Source: Brasilonema angustatum HA4187-MV1 (GTDB lineage Bacteria > Cyanobacteriota > Cyanobacteriia > Cyanobacteriales > Nostocaceae). From it: 62,226 bases of DNA. Where the stretch lies: the NCBI GenBank assembly GCA_019359695.1, contig JAHHGV010000047.1:1-62226 (forward strand). The letters are read 5' to 3'. Positions 18,307 through 25,919 of the stretch are shown in pieces. Numbering within the stretch: the stretch's first letter is position 1; each line of letters opens with the position of its first letter. The notes beneath the pieces are model-generated. The model worked only from the letters and a program-made list of their open reading frames with translations, did no database searches and was not told the origin of the DNA. Both the position numbers and the translations under genes were made by a program.

Positions 18307-19632
18307 ATGAACACCCCACCCCATATTGAAGAAGGTAAGAACGCACTTCAGGAGCGATCGCTTCTGATGCTACTCACCCAGTTTATTCCACTTTCCCTGT
18401 CCGATGTGGCTATGACCCTCGGCGATCCGCTTCAGACAGCTGCACTCAGTCGCCTTGCATTCCCGCAAGAGACGTTAGCAGGAGTAGGAATTGTCAAAGC
18501 GGTTGCTGTATTTCTGGAAAGCCCAATTATTATGATTCTTCATGCCTCAACAGCGCTTGGGAACTATGCCATGTCTCGGCGTGCGCTTTGGCAGTTTACG
18601 GTATTTGCGGGACTCTGTCTGAGTAGTATCTTTCTTATATTTACATGGGAGCCTTTATATAACTGGCTTCTTCTTGACGTATTTGGAGTCAGCCCTTTGA
18701 TCGCCACACGAGGCAGAACTCCTTTTCTTTTGATGTTTCTTTGGCCGTTCGTCATTGCTTGGCGACGGTTTTTTCAAGGACTGCTTATCCGTGCTAGAAA
18801 AAGCGCTCCCGTAGGATGGGCAAGTGTTGCACGATTTATTTGGGTCATTGTAGCGCTGTCAGTGGGAGTGAGTCTCAAATGTGATGGGGCACTCCTTGCA
18901 GGTGTCACTTTGATGGGAGCAATACTCATTGAAGCAGTACTGGTTACATGGTTTTGTTCGCGTCTCGGCATTACCTCTATTCTTGACCAGCACATACATT
19001 ATGAGACTAAAAAGCTTCCTAAAACCTTTCGAGGTGTCACATATTACTATCTTCCTCTTGCCTCAACAATGCTTCTTCTCTGGGGTGCAAGGGCGATACT
19101 CTTGAGTCTTGTTGCTCGGTCGTTCGATGGAAGTCTTGCACTCGCTGTGTGGCCGGCTGCTTGGGGGTTGGTTCTTTCTATTGCGAATGGCACACGAATG
19201 GTTCAACAAGTGGTGATTTCTTCATATGAAGAGACTTCAAAGCGGACACTTATTACCTTTGTAATTATTGTCGGTTTGGGTTTTACCTCGATACCGTTTT
19301 TTCTGGGATTTACGGACAAAGGATTCTCACTTCTTCGTCAGTTTTTCGGAGATAATCCAACTCTTGTGAAAGCAGCACGTCCGGTTGTACAAATTCTCTC
19401 GTGCTTACCCTTTCTCCTGGCGCTCCAAAATACTTTCCAAGGACTTCTTATTCACTGGGCAAAGAACTGGTTCATTAATCTTGCAACACTCATTGCCGCA
19501 TCTTTCACCTTGATAGTATGTGGAAGTCTCATTTTCGTTGGACATAGCGGAGCTACTTCAGCAGCGTATGGAATGATTGCGGGAATTATAGGTGAAATTT
19601 TGGTGCTTCTTTTCGCACTTCAACATAAGTAG
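18307..19632 (+). CDS. multi-pass membrane exporter of the MOP/MATE type
   Basis: 441 residues with about 11-12 hydrophobic helices and an internal two-half organisation (FIPLSLSDVAMTLGDPLQTA at the start and YYLPLASTMLLLWGARAI near residue 245). This layout fits the MOP superfamily (MATE, polysaccharide flippases, ANKH-like), although I do not recognise a specific subfamily. It follows the PLP enzyme after 29 bases and shares its CTT/CTC-rich codon use (for example ATGCTTCTTCTCTGG). The stop codon TAG at 19630-19632 lies inside the terminal inverted repeat of a MITE, so the native C-terminus has probably been replaced or cut short by a few residues. Confidence 0.75.
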   Translation: MNTPPHIEEGKNALQERSLLMLLTQFIPLSLSDVAMTLGDPLQTAALSRLAFPQETLAGVGIVKAVAVFLESPIIMILHASTALGNYAMSRRALWQFTVFAGLCLSSIFLIFTWEPLYNWLLLDVFGVSPLIATRGRTPFLLMFLWPFVIAWRRFFQGLLIRARKSAPVGWASVARFIWVIVALSVGVSLKCDGALLAGVTLMGAILIEAVLVTWFCSRLGITSILDQHIHYETKKLPKTFRGVTYYYLPLASTMLLLWGARAILLSLVARSFDGSLALAVWPAAWGLVLSIANGTRMVQQVVISSYEETSKRTLITFVIIVGLGFTSIPFFLGFTDKGFSLLRQFFGDNPTLVKAARPVVQILSCLPFLLALQNTFQGLLIHWAKNWFINLATLIAASFTLIVCGSLIFVGHSGATSAAYGMIAGIIGEILVLLFALQHK

Positions 19633-19753
19633 GTGGGCATGATTAAACCGAACTATATTAACTTGTGTAAAGCACCATAAACGCTTTAAAAACAGGCTTT
19701 TAAGCAATTTACATTTCTTAATCTAGTTGTGTTTTTTCGCGCCCACCTACTTA
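19626..19753. mobile_element. MITE family A, copy 1 (TAAGTAGG termini)
   Basis: It starts TAAGTAGGTGGGC and ends GCCCACCTACTTA, perfect 13-bp inverted termini around 102 bases without coding capacity. TA at both ends fits the TA target duplication of IS630/Tc1-mariner elements. Further copies are at 27466-27679 and 41765-41888. The left end overlaps the exporter gene and provides its stop codon. Confidence 0.75.
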
Positions 19754-19754
19754 G

Positions 19755-19893
19755 ATATAGGAATCCGGTTTGATTTGGTGAATTGACAAAGTAGAGCCAG
19801 GGAACGCTTAACAGGGAACAGGGAACGCTTAACAGGGAAGAAGCAATAAAAGCGTACGGAGTTTTTTTCAAAAATCAAATAGGAGTCCTATAT
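19755..19893. mobile_element. MITE family B, copy 1 (ATATAGGA termini)
   Basis: 139 bp with inverted termini: ATATAGGAATCCGGTTTGAT at the left, and a right end whose complement reads ATATAGGACTCCTATTTGAT. The interior has AACAGGGAACGCTT heptamer-type repeats. A second copy in opposite orientation is at 41560-41694. It sits directly beside a family A element in both places. Confidence 0.65.
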
Positions 19894-19952
19894 TGGTGTA
19901 GCTACGCTTAAAATTTATTGATGAACAAACTTCAAAGGTATATCTGCTCGTT

Positions 19953-20654
19953 ATGAAAGTTCTCCTAGTTGAAGATGAGCCAGATCTAGGCGCATCGATT
20001 CAACGAAAATTGAGCAAAGAAAAATATATTGTTGACTGGATTTTAGACGGCACAGAAGCTTGGAGTTGCTTGGAAGACCAATGGACGCAATATACACTGG
20101 CAATCTTTGATTGGTTACTCCCAGGAATATCGGGTTTAGAACTCTGCAAGCGATTACGGGTTCGTCGCAACCCTTTACCCGTGCTGATACTTACAGCTAA
20201 AGACAGTATGGCAGATAAAGTGGCTGGACTGGATGCAGGAGCTGATGACTATTTGGTCAAGCCGTTTGGGATGGAGGAACTGCTAGCGCGGTTGCGTGCA
20301 TTGCAAAGGCGATCGCCCCAGTTTCAACCTCAGCAACTTCAAGTTGGTAGTTTTATTTTAGATTACGGTAGTGGTACGGTTTGCTATCAACACCCTAATG
20401 GTGATAATCAGGTCGTTTCTCTAACAAAGAAAGAATTTCATCTGTTGGAATACTTCATGAAACATCCCAACCAAATTCTTAGCCGCGAACAAATTTTGAG
20501 CCATCTTTATACGTTGAATGCGGAACGTGTTAGTAATGTGGTGGCAGCTCAAATCCGACTGTTGCGACGTAAATTGTCAGAACATGGTTGTGATGATTTT
20601 ATCGAAACCGTCCCCAGCATGGGTTATCGTTTCAATTCCAGCGATGCAAATTAA
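19953..20654 (+). CDS. OmpR-type response regulator
   Basis: 233 residues. Receiver domain: acidic pocket VEDEP, phospho-acceptor Asp53 in IFDWLLPG, Lys in VKPF. The C-terminal winged helix carries LTKKEFHLLEYFMKHPNQIL and VSNVVAAQIRLLRRKL, typical of RppA/NrsR-like cyanobacterial regulators. It binds DNA when phosphorylated. The stop overlaps the start of the histidine kinase by 11 bases (GATGCAAATTAA), so the two form a translationally coupled pair. The signal sensed is not evident. Confidence 0.92.
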   Translation: MKVLLVEDEPDLGASIQRKLSKEKYIVDWILDGTEAWSCLEDQWTQYTLAIFDWLLPGISGLELCKRLRVRRNPLPVLILTAKDSMADKVAGLDAGADDYLVKPFGMEELLARLRALQRRSPQFQPQQLQVGSFILDYGSGTVCYQHPNGDNQVVSLTKKEFHLLEYFMKHPNQILSREQILSHLYTLNAERVSNVVAAQIRLLRRKLSEHGCDDFIETVPSMGYRFNSSDAN

Positions 20655-22014
20655 ACTGTTTCGTCAGACTCGCACCTCGCTCGCTCTGTGGTATGCAGTA
20701 GTTATGGGTTTGATTTTGACTGTATGCGGTTTCGTCGTTTATGAGATCATCATTGACACTTACTTAGTTTCCATCAACCAAGAACTAGAGTCTGTCTCAG
20801 GCACACTGCATGATGTTATTGAACCGACTTTGAAAAAACCTGGTCGTATGGAGCCAGTTTTTCAACAGATTCTACCAAATATTTGTCTAGTTGAGTCTAG
20901 CTGCTCTACTGAAAAAATCTTTGGGCAAAGCCAACACACACTTCCTGAACACGGTATTTTTAGTTCTGTATACAAAAATAAGCAGTATTACATCCGTTTT
21001 GTCAATACTTCAGAACGGTTAATTGCTGTCGCTGGTTTCCAACCTCACGAATTACCAGCGATTGTGCAAACAAAAGTGTGGCAAACACTTAAAGACCGGC
21101 AAGGCAATCGTTATAATCAAAAGACTTTGTCGTTGCATATTCAAGATAATCAGGTTTGGGGTTATATACAGGTGGGGCGTAGTCTCAAAGAGCTTGATAA
21201 TCGTCTCGCTGCTTTAAAATTGGTTTTAGCGCTGGGATTGCCCATTACAGTACTGCTCGTTGGTGGTTCTAGTTGGTGGCTAGCAGGGTTGGCGATGCGA
21301 CCAATTCACAGGTCATACAAACAAATGCAACAGTTTACGTCTGATGCTTCTCATGAGTTGCGTACTCCTCTAGCAGCAATTAATGCAACAGTAGAAACTA
21401 TACTTGATACGGAGCATCTCTGTGAACAAGAAGCACGAGATACCCTAGCATCTATTCAACGTCAAAATTACCGACTCGCTGAACTGGTTAGTGATTTACT
21501 GCTACTGTCTCGATTGGATCAGCAAACGCTGGCTACACAATGGGTACCTTGCTGTCTTAACGTTTTGATTAATGACCTAATAGAAGAGTTTTCCGCGTTA
21601 GCGAGTGCAGCTTCTTTAAAATTAACATCTTCCGTGTTATGTCACCAGCCGTTGTATGTGATGGGGGATGAAGACCAACTTTTACGCCTACTTTCTAATT
21701 TGATTGCTAACGCCATTAAATACACCACAGCAGGCGGTTATGTAAATGTCATTCTCAAATGCAACAACGGTTATGCTGTGATTGAAGTTCAAGATACGGG
21801 GATTGGTATTGCACCTGGTGAGCAAAAGCGGATTTTTAATCGCTTTTATCGGGTGAATAGCGATCGCTCGCGTACCACTGGTGGATCAGGATTAGGACTG
21901 GCGATCGCGACTGCTATTGTTCAAGCACATAAAGGTAGTCTGCATGTGCAAAGCGAAGTTGGTAAAGGCAGCACCTTCATCGTTCAATTGCCACTTAAGA
22001 CATTTCGCTGCTGA
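20644..22014 (+). CDS. membrane sensor histidine kinase
   Basis: 456 residues from ATG at 20644, chosen because it overlaps the regulator stop and begins directly before the first membrane helix (LALWYAVVMGLILTVCGFVV). An extracytoplasmic domain of ~160 residues follows, then a second helix (LVLALGLPITVLLVGGSSWW). The kinase core has His in SDASHELRTPLA, N box NLIANAIKY, G1 DTGIGI and G2 GGSGLGLAIA. Partner of the preceding regulator. The sensor domain is not recognised. It converges on the next kinase with a 20-base overlap of 3' ends. Confidence 0.9.
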   Translation: MQIKLFRQTRTSLALWYAVVMGLILTVCGFVVYEIIIDTYLVSINQELESVSGTLHDVIEPTLKKPGRMEPVFQQILPNICLVESSCSTEKIFGQSQHTLPEHGIFSSVYKNKQYYIRFVNTSERLIAVAGFQPHELPAIVQTKVWQTLKDRQGNRYNQKTLSLHIQDNQVWGYIQVGRSLKELDNRLAALKLVLALGLPITVLLVGGSSWWLAGLAMRPIHRSYKQMQQFTSDASHELRTPLAAINATVETILDTEHLCEQEARDTLASIQRQNYRLAELVSDLLLLSRLDQQTLATQWVPCCLNVLINDLIEEFSALASAASLKLTSSVLCHQPLYVMGDEDQLLRLLSNLIANAIKYTTAGGYVNVILKCNNGYAVIEVQDTGIGIAPGEQKRIFNRFYRVNSDRSRTTGGSGLGLAIATAIVQAHKGSLHVQSEVGKGSTFIVQLPLKTFRC

Positions 22015-23092
22015 TGGGCAGGGTTACGGTGAATGTTGTCCCAACATTAATTTCGCTGTTTACCGTAATTGTTCCGCCATGTCGCTCAACTAGCTGTTTA
22101 ACAATCGCCAGTCCCAATCCAGTTCCAGGAATATTGCCAACGTTACTAGCACGATAAAAGGATTCAAACAGTCGTTGTTGATCTGCTGGCGCAATACCGA
22201 TGCCCTGATCCTGTACTTGAAATATCACAGCTTGCGATTGGCATTGCACTCTCAGTTCAACGCTGCTGTCGGGTGCTGAGTATTTGATAGCATTAGACAG
22301 TAGATTGGTCAAAACATGCCGCACTAAAGCTTCATCCATATAAACTGTGACACATTCATCTTCACAATTGAAATCAATGGTGTGACCAGTAGATGTGCTG
22401 AATTTGACTTCTTCAATTAGCTTCTGGCACAAAGGCGAAATCGCTAGCCCAACAGAATTAGACGTTAGGCGATTCGCTTCAGATTTGCTCAAAGTCAAAA
22501 CATCATCCAGCAAGGCAATCATGCGGCGAACAGCAGCTTGGATACGTTGAAAAAAGTCTGCTCTCTTTTCTTGAGATAGTTTGTCTTGTTCTAGCAAACG
22601 AGTGAAACCAGAAATGGTATTTAGCGGATTGCGAAATTCATGAGAAACCATTGAGATAAAGCGCGATTTTTGTTCTTTAAGTTCGCGTTCTCGCTTGAGT
22701 GCAGTCTCAAGCTGTAGTGAAAGCCGCCGCGATCGCAACAGCATTTCAATTCGTGCCTGCAACTCTAGCTTTTCGATTGGTTTTGCAATCAGCTCATCCA
22801 CACTTTGCCACAAATGCCGTGTCAATAGTTTCACGTCAGAGCGGACTGTAATCAGCAAAAACGGCAGAAAAACGGGTTGCTCTTTGTGTTTTCTCGCTTG
22901 CACCCACTCCCACAGGTAGTCCAGTGCTGGACCGTCGAGAATGCATAAGTCAAATGGCTCATCTAAAAGTGGCATGGCTTTTCCTGCCTGCACCACTGAG
23001 TCTGGAACCACAACCTTGTAAGACGTTCCCAGCCACTCTGCCAGCAGGCGACGATTCTCAGATTGCTCAACAAAAATTAAAATTACACTCAT
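21995..23092 (-). CDS. histidine kinase with degenerate N-terminal receiver domain
   Basis: 365 residues. Residues ~1-120 have a receiver-like fold (VILIFVEQSENRRLLAEW, FDLCILDGPALDYLWEW, KPIEKLELQARI), but the usual acidic pair after the first strand is missing, so phosphorylation may be lost. Then a coiled linker, HisKA with His in VSHEFRNPLNTISGF, and HATPase with NLLSNAIKY, DQGIGI and GTGLGLAI. No membrane segments, so cytosolic. It lies 71 bases after the KaiC homologue on the same strand, suggesting one operon in which the kinase works with the ATPase. Confidence 0.88.
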   Translation of the reverse strand: MSVILIFVEQSENRRLLAEWLGTSYKVVVPDSVVQAGKAMPLLDEPFDLCILDGPALDYLWEWVQARKHKEQPVFLPFLLITVRSDVKLLTRHLWQSVDELIAKPIEKLELQARIEMLLRSRRLSLQLETALKRERELKEQKSRFISMVSHEFRNPLNTISGFTRLLEQDKLSQEKRADFFQRIQAAVRRMIALLDDVLTLSKSEANRLTSNSVGLAISPLCQKLIEEVKFSTSTGHTIDFNCEDECVTVYMDEALVRHVLTNLLSNAIKYSAPDSSVELRVQCQSQAVIFQVQDQGIGIAPADQQRLFESFYRASNVGNIPGTGLGLAIVKQLVERHGGTITVNSEINVGTTFTVTLPISSEMS

Positions 23093-23163
23093 CGCTCTTA
23101 TACCTTGCTAACTGGCAATGCTGCTGCAAAGGTTTCTTATGGCTAAACGACATAAGCTATTAA

Positions 23164-24606
23164 TCACGGTTTATCATTAAGCAACTCGGGCACTCCAGTC
23201 AACACACCTCGAAGGTGTGTGAGTGGCTCGCCGACTTTGATTCCGTAGCGACTAATTTTAAATTCGCGCAGGGTTTTCTCAAAGTCGGTCATCCGCTTTT
23301 TCAAAACGCCGATCGCTCGCCGCAGTTCGCCTTTCATTTCTAAGTAACGCAAAAATATAATCGTGTCTGCCAGATAGCTAATGCCAATTTCTGTAACTCG
23401 GAATTCCCCTGTAATCGTTTCAACCTCGTTGATCAGCAGCACAGCGATACCCATGTTTTGCAAATACTTGCATAGCGAATGAATATGGGTTGTCAACTCT
23501 TGCCCGCGCACCGAAAGCCGATAGCCGGACACACTATCAATCATGACAATCCGCGCCTGTTTTTCCTCTACTTCCTGACGCACCAGGTTAGCAAATTCAT
23601 CGGGTGTATAATACAGCGGCTCCACTTGAACAACTGAGAGTGTCCCGCGCGCCTGCATCGCATCAACCGCGATGTTAATCCCTTGTGCACGGCGCAGCAG
23701 CGTTTCCTTTCTTTCCTCGAAAGTGTAAATGATCGAATGTTCCCCCCGTCCGGCAGCCTCTTTCATAAACTGGAGTCCCAACGTAGTTTTACCCACGCCA
23801 CTCGGACCGGTGATAATGGTAATGGTGCTGCGCTCAATTCCACCGTGCAGCAACTCGTCGATTTCCGGAATTCCAGAGGGGATCACTTCAGTAGTAAAAG
23901 CTTGTCCGTAGGTTTGTGGTATTAACCGGGGGAAGAGCTGCATTCCTGTGTTGGTTAGGCGAATTGCATGATTGCCGTTTAGAAAGTCACTCCCCCGAAA
24001 TTTAGAAATACAGAGCGTGCGCTCACTGTCGCTGAAACTTAGATTCAGTACCGCATCACTCATAAACTGTAAATCATCGTCGGGTGCTTCTTCACTGCTT
24101 TCTGAAGTGAATAGAACAGTGATGTCTTGCTCGACCAAAAATCGCAGAAACGACAGCACTTGCTTACGAAACTGAAACGTATCAGTTGCAAGGTAGCGAA
24201 ACTGCGTCATCGAATCAATAAAAATGCGCTGCGGCTTGAGGGCTTCTACCTGCTGTACAATTCGACGGGTTGTCGGTTCACGTTCTACTTCAGCCGGTGA
24301 GAAAATATCGTAAGTCTGAACTTCGGCGAAAAATTCCGCTGTGGGACTCAGGTCAAGAAAAGTAATGTTTTCTAAGTCAAATCCCAGCCCTTGAGCAGTT
24401 CGCCTCAGTTGTGTGACAGATTCTCCCAAGGTAATGAACAAAACCTGTTCGCCTTTTGCTGCCCCAGTTGTTAAAAAATGCATTCCCAGCGTTGTTTTGC
24501 CAGCCCCAGGTCCACCCCGGATTAAGTAGGCGCGACCTGGAACATAACCACCGTGGAGAACTCCGTCTAAACCCGAAATTCCCGAAGACAAACGATTGTC
24601 CAACAT
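23164..24606 (-). CDS. double-domain KaiC-like RecA-type ATPase
   Basis: 480 residues in two KaiC domains. Walker A motifs are GGPGAGKTT (residues 31-39) and GPSGVGKTT (~266-274). The catalytic acidic pair is present in domain 2 (YTFEER), but domain 1 reads LGES with only one acid. The C-terminal block GISYLADTIIFLRYLE aligns with the KaiC phosphorylation segment; the position of Ser431 is Ser but that of Thr432 is Tyr, and the KaiC A-loop tail is absent. This is therefore a KaiC paralogue rather than the clock protein. Such proteins often pair with histidine kinases, as here. Confidence 0.9.
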   Translation of the reverse strand: MLDNRLSSGISGLDGVLHGGYVPGRAYLIRGGPGAGKTTLGMHFLTTGAAKGEQVLFITLGESVTQLRRTAQGLGFDLENITFLDLSPTAEFFAEVQTYDIFSPAEVEREPTTRRIVQQVEALKPQRIFIDSMTQFRYLATDTFQFRKQVLSFLRFLVEQDITVLFTSESSEEAPDDDLQFMSDAVLNLSFSDSERTLCISKFRGSDFLNGNHAIRLTNTGMQLFPRLIPQTYGQAFTTEVIPSGIPEIDELLHGGIERSTITIITGPSGVGKTTLGLQFMKEAAGRGEHSIIYTFEERKETLLRRAQGINIAVDAMQARGTLSVVQVEPLYYTPDEFANLVRQEVEEKQARIVMIDSVSGYRLSVRGQELTTHIHSLCKYLQNMGIAVLLINEVETITGEFRVTEIGISYLADTIIFLRYLEMKGELRRAIGVLKKRMTDFEKTLREFKISRYGIKVGEPLTHLRGVLTGVPELLNDKP

Positions 24607-24898
24607 TTGTAAGCAGTGTTCCTTTCCCTATAGGTTTAGCGCAATTCCAGCATAGCGTGCTCTTTCAACTGCATAGGTTTTTACTACCAATTAGGAGTCA
24701 AAAAGTTCAGGCTTGTATTATTTTGATGTAAAGTATACCGTTTTTGATGCAGAATAAACGCTTGAGTAAAGAAAAGCTTGATCTGCTCCACTTGGACGAT
24801 CGCCTGCATAGGTGGGTACTTGTACAGAGTAGCATCAGACTTCAAAAGCGCACTGGCTTCTGCGTAGGCAACTGCGTTCCCCCCTTTGCGCATACGTA

Positions 24899-25453
24899 CT
24901 AGGCTTGTTCGGCACCAGATCGCCCGTTTGGAACGACAAACGAAGCTAAAGTACTGATAGTTGCATTCGGTTCACGAATCGTGGAAACAACGCGGTAGTC
25001 ACTTTGCCAAGTATTTTGTGTTAAATGACAACGCACATAGCCTCGGTTTTTGCCGTCGAAGAATTTCGTATGAGGATTGGCGCTTAAAGCTGCTACAGTT
25101 GGGGGGATAAAAGCTTCAGGAAAGTCGGAGGAAATTGAGGTACCTACGAACTCAGTTGCGACAGTGGGGGAGTTTGGATTGTTGAAGTCCGTTTTTAAGT
25201 CGTGTACCCAACTCGAATGAATGTCACCAGCAATGACAACTGGATTGCTAGGTTGCTGTTGTTGTAGAAATTTCAAAAAACGATCGCGTGCAGCCACATA
25301 ACCATCCCACTGATCCAAATTAAAAACTTCTTGCCCTGCACGAGCATCAAAGTTATATTGTGCCATCATAACTTGCTGAGCAATAACATTCTAGCGAGCT
25401 TGGGACTTACTCAAACCTCGGAATAGCCACTGTTCTTGCTTTGTGCCAGTCAT
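24899..25453 (-). pseudogene. PhoD-type alkaline phosphatase, C-terminal remnant
   Basis: The remaining frame reads TGTKQEQWLFRGLSKSQAR, then TAG at 25391-25393, then NVIAQQVMMAQYNFDARAG and the PhoD metal-binding end VVIAGDIHSSWVHDL. PhoD proteins have Trp-Asn-Val at the stop position, so TGG to TAG is the likely change. The N-terminal half, with signal peptide and first metal ligands, is missing upstream of 25453. A 156-residue product from an internal ATG at 25369 would lack part of the active site. PhoD normally is a secreted calcium-dependent phosphatase. Confidence 0.8.
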
Positions 25454-25513
25454 ATGGAAGATACTCAGTATGGTGATTTTTGAATTGTCTCAAAAAAATT
25501 TTGAAAAAAGGGG

Positions 25514-25534
25514 GTGAGGGGTCTTGCCCCTCAC
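25514..25534. promoter_or_regulatory. hairpin upstream of small RNA copy 1
   Basis: GTGAGGGG (25514-25521) and CCCCTCAC (25527-25534) form a perfect 8-bp stem with a 5-base loop. The left arm and loop lie in a 15-base motif, (G/A)TGAGGGGTCT(T/A)GCC, repeated at 25663-25677 upstream of copy 2 at the same distance within two bases. It overlaps the expected -35 position and may be an operator or activator site. Confidence 0.5.
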
Positions 25535-25545
25535 TCAAAAAATGC

Positions 25546-25612
25546 TATACTGTGTTATGTAGATGCACCCTGATGATCTGGAGAGCTGCCCAAGTGGCTC
25601 TCTATTTTTTTA
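25546..25612 (+). ncRNA. small RNA gene, copy 1 of a tandem pair
   Basis: A 43-base block beginning AGATGCACCCTGATGATC at 25561 is repeated exactly at 25712. Its 3' half is a terminator hairpin (GAGAGC/GCTCTC arms with CCCAAGTG loop) followed by a T-run to 25612. An extended -10 box TGCTATACT (TATACT at 25546-25551) lies upstream, giving a start near 25558 and a transcript of about 55 nt. Tandem short RNAs each with a promoter recall NsiR1 arrays of Nostocales, but no TCCGGA (DIF) box is visible and I cannot confirm identity. No open frame. Confidence 0.6.
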
Positions 25613-25696
25613 TCCTTTTTTTGGGTTTGGTGTCCTCTAAAGAATTTCCGAAAAAAAAATAAATGAGGGGTCTAGCCAATCACCCCCATTATGTAT

Positions 25697-25760
25697 TATT
25701 ATGATATACAAAGATGCACCCTGATGATCTGGAGAGCTGCCCAAGTGGCTCTCTTTTTAT
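25697..25760 (+). ncRNA. small RNA gene, copy 2 of a tandem pair
   Basis: The 43-base block at 25712-25754 is identical to that at 25561-25603 and again runs into a T-run. The bases between -10 and start differ from copy 1, but a TATTAT box (25697-25702) lies at exactly the same distance as TATACT in copy 1, and the (G/A)TGAGGGG motif recurs upstream. Conservation of transcript and control elements, but not of spacer, argues for selection on two functional RNA genes. argJ starts 160 bases downstream. Confidence 0.6.
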
Positions 25761-25814
25761 TTGTTTAATAATTATTAGCGATGAATGGCTGCTACTTTGT
25801 CAAGAGTTTCAAAA

Positions 25815-25844
25815 CTGAAAGTAGAACCAAAAGCTTGGTATAAT
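25815..25844 (+). promoter_or_regulatory. likely argJ promoter
   Basis: TATAAT at 25839-25844 with CTGAAA 18 bases upstream as a weak -35. It lies 76 bases before the argJ start and downstream of the second small-RNA terminator, so argJ probably has its own promoter. Confidence 0.4.
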
Positions 25845-25919
25845 CACCATTGACAAGAATTCAGAATGCAGAACGCCACAAGCAAAAATCTGGCGCTGTG
25901 ATCAAACAGGGGGAAAACA

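Noticed and set aside
24684-24893. 69-codon minus-strand frame (starts MRKGGNAVAYAEASALLKSD)
   Set aside because: It looks partly protein-like but matches no family I know, begins in repeat-like sequence and has no ribosome-binding site; perhaps a remnant.
25561-25754. Tandem block considered as a CRISPR or as a simple transposon repeat
   Set aside because: Only two units 151 bases apart, each with a promoter-like box and a terminator; there is no regular spacer and no inverted ends.
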